From the NCBI GenBank assembly GCA_017404725.1, contig JAFRBS010000022.1:1-64000 (forward strand): 64,000 nucleotides of DNA, in the 5' to 3' direction. Shown here piece after piece: positions 59,507 through 64,000 of this stretch (position 1 is its first letter; every line of letters starts with the position of its first letter). The stretch is from Candidatus Saccharimonadota bacterium. GTDB taxonomy: Bacteria; Patescibacteriota; Saccharimonadia; Saccharimonadales; Saccharimonadaceae. The notes beneath the pieces were generated by a model that searched no databases, was not told the DNA's origin, and saw only the letters and a list, made by a program, of their open reading frames with translations. A program made the translations under genes and the position numbers.

Positions 59507-60962
59507 AGAACTTTCGGCGGTCGAGATGGTAAAAACCGCGCTAGAAAAAGCTAAAGCGGCCCAAGAAAAATACAGCGTCTTCATCAGCTTGAACAAAGAA
59601 GCCGCATTAAAACGCGCAGCAGAAATCGACGGGAAAATCAAAAACGGCGAAAATCCAGGTCGGCTCGCCGGCGTGCCATATGCCCTGAAAGATAACTTCC
59701 TAAGTAAAGACGGAAATACTACCGCCGCGAGCAAAATTCTAGAACCTATGAAGAGCCCGATTACCGCGACTTCGGTTAAGAAGCTCGAAGACGAAGGCGC
59801 GATTATGATCGGCCGCACGAACCTCGACGCGTTTGCGCATGGCTCCTCGACCGAGAACTCCTATTTTGGCCCGACGAAGAACTCGAAAGACGCAGCGCGC
59901 GTCGCTGGCGGCTCATCCGGCGGCTCAGCGGTCGCGGTCGCGCTCGACATTGTCCAGTTTGCGACTGGAACTGATACCGGCGGCTCGATCCGCCAGCCCG
60001 CCTCGTTTAACGGCGTCTACGGCTTTAAGCCGACTTATGGCACGATTTCTCGCTATGGCGTCGTCGCAATGGCCTCGAGTACAGATTGCGTCGGCTTCTT
60101 CGCTAACTCCGCCGAAGACATCGACCTCCTCATGTCTATCACCGCCGGCCAAGACCCCTACGACATGACAACCTTACCGGACTATTACGGCGCCGATTTT
60201 ACAAGGGGTGACGCGTTGCGGGGTCCCGCCGGCCCCGAGCCGCAGGCGAGCGGGTCGGATGGGCGATACAACGCGACCGCCCCTTGGGACGCGGAAGGCC
60301 GAAGGCCTACAGGACCCCGTAAAATCGGCGTGATCAAGGACTTCGATATCAAAGGCGACATCAAAGACGCCCTGGACAAAAAGATTAAAGACTTAAAGTC
60401 CAAGGGATACGAAATCGTCGAACTTGAAATGCCGACCTTAAAATACGCTCTCGCGGTCTACTACATCGTCGTCCCTGCCGAAATCTCCAGCAATTTAAGC
60501 CGCTACGACGGCATCCGCTACGCCTATCGAAACAGCTCCGCAAAATCCCTAGATGAGGTTTACGGTAAATCGCGCTCGGATGGCTTCATGCCAGAAAACA
60601 AGCGCCGCATCATGATCGGAAACTTCGTTCTAAGCTCTGGTTTTTATGACGCTTATTATCTAAAAGCCCAGAAAGCCAGAACCCTAATCATCAAAGAATA
60701 CGAAGAAGCGTTTAAAAAATGCGACTTTATCTTAAGCCCAGTAACCCCGAACCCGGCCTTTAAGCTCGGCGAAAAAACTGACGACCCTGTTTCCATGTAT
60801 CTTGAAGATGTGATGAGCGTGCCAATTAACCTCGCGGGCTTGCCGAGCCTGGCCTTCCCAGTCGGCGAGACAAAAGACGGGCTAAGCCTCGGGCTCCAGC
60901 TCATCGGTCCGAGAAGAAGTGATAAAGCCCTTCTGGACTTCGCTGGAAAGGAGCTAAAATAA
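59490..60962 (+). CDS. gatA: Glutamyl-tRNA(Gln) amidotransferase subunit A with in-frame palindromic insertion
   Basis: 490 residues, amidase signature family. Catalytic Lys in PYALKDN (near 65), the Gly/Ser-rich core GGSSGGSAVAVA and GTDTGGSIRQPAS with the cis-Ser and nucleophilic Ser. It makes ammonia from glutamine and passes it to GatB. Residues about 238-276 are an insertion between GADFT and KIGVIKDF, encoded by a palindromic repeat; it contains GDALRGPAGPEPQASGSDGR, also found in GatB, and TAPWDAEGRRPTG, also found in LeuS. It replaces a short loop, and the frame is kept. Confidence 0.95.
   Translation: MQIASKELSAVEMVKTALEKAKAAQEKYSVFISLNKEAALKRAAEIDGKIKNGENPGRLAGVPYALKDNFLSKDGNTTAASKILEPMKSPITATSVKKLEDEGAIMIGRTNLDAFAHGSSTENSYFGPTKNSKDAARVAGGSSGGSAVAVALDIVQFATGTDTGGSIRQPASFNGVYGFKPTYGTISRYGVVAMASSTDCVGFFANSAEDIDLLMSITAGQDPYDMTTLPDYYGADFTRGDALRGPAGPEPQASGSDGRYNATAPWDAEGRRPTGPRKIGVIKDFDIKGDIKDALDKKIKDLKSKGYEIVELEMPTLKYALAVYYIVVPAEISSNLSRYDGIRYAYRNSSAKSLDEVYGKSRSDGFMPENKRRIMIGNFVLSSGFYDAYYLKAQKARTLIIKEYEEAFKKCDFILSPVTPNPAFKLGEKTDDPVSMYLEDVMSVPINLAGLPSLAFPVGETKDGLSLGLQLIGPRRSDKALLDFAGKELK
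60191..60330. repeat. Composite palindromic repeat inside gatA
   Basis: Locus-specific arms CGCCGATTTTAC (60191-60202) and GTAAAATCGGCG (60319-60330), then GGGGT/ACCCC (60205-60209, 60314-60318). Module 1 (60204-60266) matches gatB 62368-62430 at 60 of 63 bases. Stem GCGTTG/CAACGC (60213-60218, 60269-60274). Module 2 (60274-60310, 37 bases) is identical to leuS 16563-16599. So this copy holds both modules known singly elsewhere. Confidence 0.9.
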
Positions 60963-61387
60963 TGGACGCCTCGCTAATTTTCCTACTTCTCGCGATTTTA
61001 ATCGTTGCAGTCTTCGTTTTTGTGGCTATCAGCCTATCTTCGAAAAAAACCTATTCCTTCGACGTCGAAGAATATCAAGTCGCTTGGCTTAAGATTGAAA
61101 ATTCTCTAACTCGCGAAAATAAAGCCTCTTATCCGGCGGCGATTATCGAGGCAGACAAATTGCTCGACAAGGCGATGCACGAAATGGGTACCCCTGGGAA
61201 AAACATGGGCGAACGCTTAAAACACCTTGGTTCAGCACATAAGTTTTCTCAGCTAAACTCCGTCTGGTATGTCCATAAAATCAGGAACCAAATCGCCCAC
61301 GAATCTGGATTTTCCGTTGATTATAACCAGGCGAAACACGCCCTCTCGACCTATAAACAAGCCTTAAAAGATTTAGGAGCGATCTAA
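60962..61387 (+). CDS. Membrane-anchored HEPN-like protein in the gat operon
   Basis: 141 residues: an N-terminal membrane segment (4-26), then a helical domain with VHKIRNQIAHESGF (about 104-117). The R-x4-H in RNQIAH matches the HEPN motif; HEPN proteins are often metal-independent RNases, but also include binding proteins without activity. It starts on the last base of the gatA stop (TAATG) and its stop overlaps the gatB start, so it is tightly coupled to both. Its role with GatCAB is not known to me. Confidence 0.6.
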   Translation: MDASLIFLLLAILIVAVFVFVAISLSSKKTYSFDVEEYQVAWLKIENSLTRENKASYPAAIIEADKLLDKAMHEMGTPGKNMGERLKHLGSAHKFSQLNSVWYVHKIRNQIAHESGFSVDYNQAKHALSTYKQALKDLGAI

Positions 61388-62886
61388 TGAAAGACTATGA
61401 AATCACCATCGGTATCGAATGCCACGTCCAGCTCGCGACGAGAACAAAGCTCTTTTCCGAAGTCGACAACGACGCGCGCGAAAAAGAGCCGAATTCCTGC
61501 GTCTCCCCTGTTGATTATGCTTTGCCGGGCATGCTTCCGCGCCTAAATAAAGAGGCAGTAAAGATGGCGGTCATCGCCGGCCATGCGCTTAACTCAGAGA
61601 TAAATTTGATCAGCCGTTTCGATCGTAAACATTATTATTACCCAGATCTGCCGAAAGGCTACCAGATTTCTCAGCTCTACCAGCCGATTATCGGCGCGGG
61701 CTACGTAAAGCTCCCAGATGGAACGAAAGTGCGGATTGAACACGCCCATATGGAGGAAGACGCTGGAAAACTCAGTCATTTTGCCGGTTATTCGCTGGTC
61801 GATTTGAACCGCGCCGGCACACCGCTGATCGAGATCGTCAGTATGCCAGACATCCATTCCGCCGCCCACGCTCGCGACTATTGTAAAGAGCTCTGGCGGA
61901 TTATGACCTACGCCGGCGTTTGTTTCGGCGACCTCTATAATGGCAACATGCGCTTTGATGTTAATATCTCGCTTGCGAAGCCGGGCGAGCCGCTCGGTAC
62001 GCGCGCCGAGATTAAGAATTTAAATAGCTTCCGTAGCGTCGAACGCGCAGTCGAATACGAGTATAAGCGCCAGTCTAAACTCTTAGACAAGGACGAAAAA
62101 GTCGTTCAGGAAACTCGCGGCTGGTCCGACGATACCGGCGAAACGACTTCGCAGCGCTCAAAAGAAGAGGCCCAAGATTATCGTTACATGCCGGAGCCAG
62201 ACATCCCGCCGATTCACCTGACGAAAGAATTTGTCGAGGAGCAGAAGGCGAAGATGCCAAAACTCCCGGAAGATTACCGCGAGCAGTTTAAAGGCCAAAT
62301 CGCCGACGATACCCTCGAAATCTTGCTCGATTACCAGCCGCTGATGGGCAAGCTAGACGAGCTGGCGAGGGGTGACGCGCTGAGGGGCCCCGCCGGCCCC
62401 GAGCCGCAGGCGAGCGGGTCGGATGGGCGAGACAGCGCGGCAGGACCCCGAGCCAGTATCGTTAAGCGTGTCGCGAACTGGTTCGCGAGCGTCCTCCTCG
62501 CCGAGGAAAAATCTGCGGAGTATTTAAACGACTTGCCTTCCGCAAAGCAGCTAGACGACCTCGCCGAGATGACCGAAAAATCCGAGCTCAGCTCGACCGG
62601 CGCGAAAGAAGTGTTCTTAAAGTTCTTTGATCCCCAGATGAGAAACCGCGACGCCCGCGAGATCGCGAAGGAATTAAACGTTCTCCAGGAGAACGACGCT
62701 GGCGCGCTCGAGAAAATTGTCGACGAAGTCCTAAGCGACCCAGCCTGCGCGAAGGCGGTCGAAGATTATAAAGCCGGCTCCGAGAAAGTCCTCGGCTTCC
62801 TCGTCGGCCAGGTTATGAAAGCGTCGAAAGGCAAGGCGAACCCCGCCGCTGTCCAGCCGATCCTGAAGAAAAAGTTGTCGAAATAA
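61387..62886 (+). CDS. gatB: Glutamyl-tRNA(Gln) amidotransferase subunit B with in-frame palindromic insertion
   Basis: 499 residues. Kinase-like cradle domain: IGIECHVQLATRTKLFSE, HYYYPDLPKGYQISQLYQP, HMEEDAGKLSH, VDLNRAGTPLIEIVS, RFDVNISLA; then helical and YqeY-like tail domains (AREIAKELNVLQ ... KASKGKANP). It activates and amidates Glu- or Asp-tRNA. Residues about 326-355 are an insertion with GDALRGPAGPEPQASGSDGR at the junction between the cradle and the helical domain, where a loop is expected. The rest is of normal pattern. Confidence 0.95.
   Translation: MKDYEITIGIECHVQLATRTKLFSEVDNDAREKEPNSCVSPVDYALPGMLPRLNKEAVKMAVIAGHALNSEINLISRFDRKHYYYPDLPKGYQISQLYQPIIGAGYVKLPDGTKVRIEHAHMEEDAGKLSHFAGYSLVDLNRAGTPLIEIVSMPDIHSAAHARDYCKELWRIMTYAGVCFGDLYNGNMRFDVNISLAKPGEPLGTRAEIKNLNSFRSVERAVEYEYKRQSKLLDKDEKVVQETRGWSDDTGETTSQRSKEEAQDYRYMPEPDIPPIHLTKEFVEEQKAKMPKLPEDYREQFKGQIADDTLEILLDYQPLMGKLDELARGDALRGPAGPEPQASGSDGRDSAAGPRASIVKRVANWFASVLLAEEKSAEYLNDLPSAKQLDDLAEMTEKSELSSTGAKEVFLKFFDPQMRNRDAREIAKELNVLQENDAGALEKIVDEVLSDPACAKAVEDYKAGSEKVLGFLVGQVMKASKGKANPAAVQPILKKKLSK
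62362..62456. repeat. Palindromic repeat copy inside gatB
   Basis: Outer stem CTGGC-GA-GGGGT/ACCCC-GA-GCCAG (62362-62373, 62445-62456) with a tandem G-A mismatch. Module 1 is at 62368-62430. Stem GCGCTG/CAGCGC (62377-62382, 62433-62438) and hairpin GGGGCC-ccgcc-GGCCCC (62384-62400). It lacks module 2 (the CGCCCCTTGGGACGCG segment). Confidence 0.88.
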
Positions 62887-62897
62887 TCTTAAACCCC

Positions 62898-63039
62898 TTG
62901 TTTTTTCGAAAAATCTGCGCTATAATGAGAGGATGTTGCGTGGTCGTGGAGCATAACCAGAACGCCAGCTGGAGCACGCGTATCTAAGGCTAAAGCTCTG
63001 CGGCCGCGTGATAAAAATATTATAGGAGGTGGTTATTCT
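62898..63039 (+). promoter_or_regulatory. Promoter and G-U-rich stem leader of the 63040 gene
   Basis: TTGTTT (62898-62903), 17 bases, TATAAT (62921-62926). In the leader, 62937-62952 pairs with 62995-63010 over 16 positions, six of them G-U; the pairing exists only as RNA. The enclosed part holds CCAG...CTGG. The ribosome-binding site AGGAGGTGG follows the stem. Function unknown; no known riboswitch core recognised. Confidence 0.6.
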
Positions 63040-63393
63040 ATGGCAGATCTAACGACGCCAAGAGAAGCCAAGCAACTTATCAACCTAACACAAAAGCCGA
63101 TCGCGATCCTCGTTCCGGACGGAAAGAAGAAGGGCAAGACTCGGGAGATTGTGTTGTCCCCGGAAAAGCCGGAAGATTGGCTGGGGAAAAGACTAGGCGA
63201 AGCCATGACAATGTTCATCGTGGACGATAATGTCATCAGTTGGGCGGACAAGATCCACCGCACGACTACTGATTTCGTTATCGCACTTCTCTCAGGCACA
63301 GGACCAGCGAGAGAGACAGACGATGGCGCGCCCATCTCGACTTGTGAATTGCTCACCCTCAAAGGTGGACATCCGGTCAAGTTTGTAGCATAA
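63040..63393 (+). CDS. Hypothetical protein
   Basis: 117 residues, soluble, beta-rich: MADLTTPREAKQLINLTQKPIAILVPDGKKKGKTREIVLS (start given in parts), a central helical region and a hydrophobic end (LTLKGGHPVKFVA). No family recognised. It has its own promoter, a structured leader and a strong terminator, so it is separately regulated between gatB and fusA. Confidence 0.65.
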   Translation: MADLTTPREAKQLINLTQKPIAILVPDGKKKGKTREIVLSPEKPEDWLGKRLGEAMTMFIVDDNVISWADKIHRTTTDFVIALLSGTGPARETDDGAPISTCELLTLKGGHPVKFVA

Positions 63394-63410
63394 ACCTCAG
63401 TACATTATGG

Positions 63411-63440
63411 GCCTGCGAAATTTGCGCAGGCTCTTTTTTT
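63411..63440 (+). terminator. Terminator before fusA
   Basis: GCCTGCG-aaatttg-CGCAGGC then TCTTTTTTT. The fusA -10 TGCTAAAAT (63442-63450) follows directly. Confidence 0.88.
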
Positions 63441-63505
63441 GTGCTAAAATAGATTGAAGAACAATTTTTTAATGCATTAAAACTACAAGAGGAGCATAAA
63501 CCATT

Positions 63506-64000
63506 ATGGCAACAGAAGTCAAAGACTTATCAAAGTTCCGCAATATCGGCATCATCGCCCATATCGATGCGGGTAAAACTACTACTTCCGAGGCGATTCT
63601 TTATCGTACCGGCTTGAAACACAAAATTGACCTAGTTAAAGGCGACACCGGCGGTGCTACGACCGACTGGATGGAGCAGGAAAAAGACCGTGGTATTACG
63701 ATTACTTCCGCGGCGGTTACCGCTTACTGGAAGGGTTGCCAGATCAACATCATCGACACCCCGGGCCACATCGACTTTACCGCTGAGGTTGAGCGTTCGC
63801 TTCGCGTGCTCGACGGCGCGGTCGTGGTCTTCGACGGTAAGATGGGTGTCGAGGCTCAGTCCGAGACCGTTTGGCGCCAGGCTACTAAGTATGGTATTCC
63901 TCGTATCTGTTTTGTCAACAAAATCAACCAGACCGGTGGTGATTTCTACAAATCCCTCGAGTCTATCCATAAACGTCTTTCTAAGAACGCCGTTGCGATC
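63506..64000 (+). CDS. fusA: Elongation factor G (3' truncated by window)
   Basis: The first 165 residues of about 700. G1 AHIDAGKTT, switch [10 protein letters not shown] and [16 protein letters not shown] are typical EF-G. The G4 motif, NKxD in almost all translational GTPases, reads NKIN here ([12 protein letters not shown]), confirmed from codons aac-aaa-atc-aac. AAGAGGAG before ATG. EF-G moves tRNAs and mRNA after peptide transfer. Confidence 0.96.
   Translation, partial: MATEVKDLSKFRNIGIIAHIDAGKTTTSEAILYRTGLKHKIDLVKGDTGGATTDWMEQEKDRGITITSAAVTAYWKGCQINIIDTPGHIDFTAEVERSLRVLDGAVVVFDGKMGVEAQSETVWRQATKYGIPRICFVNKINQTGGDFYKSLESIHKRLSKNAVAI

Noticed and set aside
62384-62430. GC-rich palindromes as ordinary rho-independent terminators
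   Set aside because: 
1-64000. Recoding of TGA as glycine, as in SR1/Gracilibacteria
   Set aside because: TGA acts as a stop (for example 860-858 on the minus strand for the GH57 gene), and all conserved proteins read through without in-frame TGA.
1-64000. CRISPR array or transposon
   Set aside because: No regularly spaced direct repeats and no transposase, integrase or cas-like reading frame was seen. The dispersed palindromic repeats are too few and too far apart for an array.

Overview
The window looks like chromosome of a Candidate Phyla Radiation (Patescibacteria) bacterium, most likely a Saccharibacterium (TM7). The grounds are a reduced and rearranged ribosomal operon, FISUMP-type and beta-repeat surface proteins, many tiny hypothetical proteins, leaderless transcripts and a standard code (TGA is used as a stop, for example at 858-860). 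The Firmicutes-like end of the largest surface protein and the FISUMP domain hint at a gut or rumen host, but this is inference. No IS element, integrase, prophage or CRISPR array is visible.

Layout. 1-780: the end of a FISUMP surface protein and an orphan structured transcript. 0.9-10.8 kb: a GH57 amylase and glycosyltransferase pair, a MATCAP/DUF1704-like peptidase, tRNA-Trp, envelope proteins (deacetylase, sortase-like), galU and small membrane proteins. 10.8-18.3 kb: dnaE, a SPOUT methyltransferase and leuS. 18.4-25.3 kb: small orphan genes, each with a near-consensus promoter, surrounding rpmF-nusB-Nudix-rnc, rpsP, khpA and a small RNA. 25.5-39.6 kb: rpoBC and then the S10/spc ribosomal operon, which lacks rpsJ and rpmC at their usual places and ends after rpsH. 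39.7-48.8 kb: two giant secreted proteins (beta-trefoil lectin and InlB-like repeats). 48.9-57.7 kb: a Wzx/Wzy-type surface glycan operon followed by an LCP ligase. 57.7-62.9 kb: a truncated surface protein behind an attenuator-like leader, then gatC-gatA-(HEPN-like)-gatB. The window ends inside fusA.

The most unusual signal is a dispersed GC-rich palindromic repeat. Four copies carry the 16-mer CGCCCCTTGGGACGCG in one orientation or the other: next to tRNA-Trp, before galU, inside leuS and inside gatA. A related module without this 16-mer sits in gatA and gatB. The three genic copies are in frame and add about 30-45 residues to essential enzymes. The gatA and gatB modules show a compensatory base change in a stem. 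Every copy is bracketed by an inverted repeat whose sequence is particular to that locus. This resembles the Rickettsia palindromic elements (RPE) in outcome, but the core and the locus-specific arms are different, and I do not recognise the family.

A second theme is structured RNA: an interleaved terminator/anti-terminator leader at 57.76 kb, a G-U-rich stem leader at 62.9 kb, related leader motifs in front of rpoB and rplC, a free-standing RNA at 0.5-0.78 kb and a small RNA at 23.5 kb. All RNA structures were paired by eye and have not been computed.
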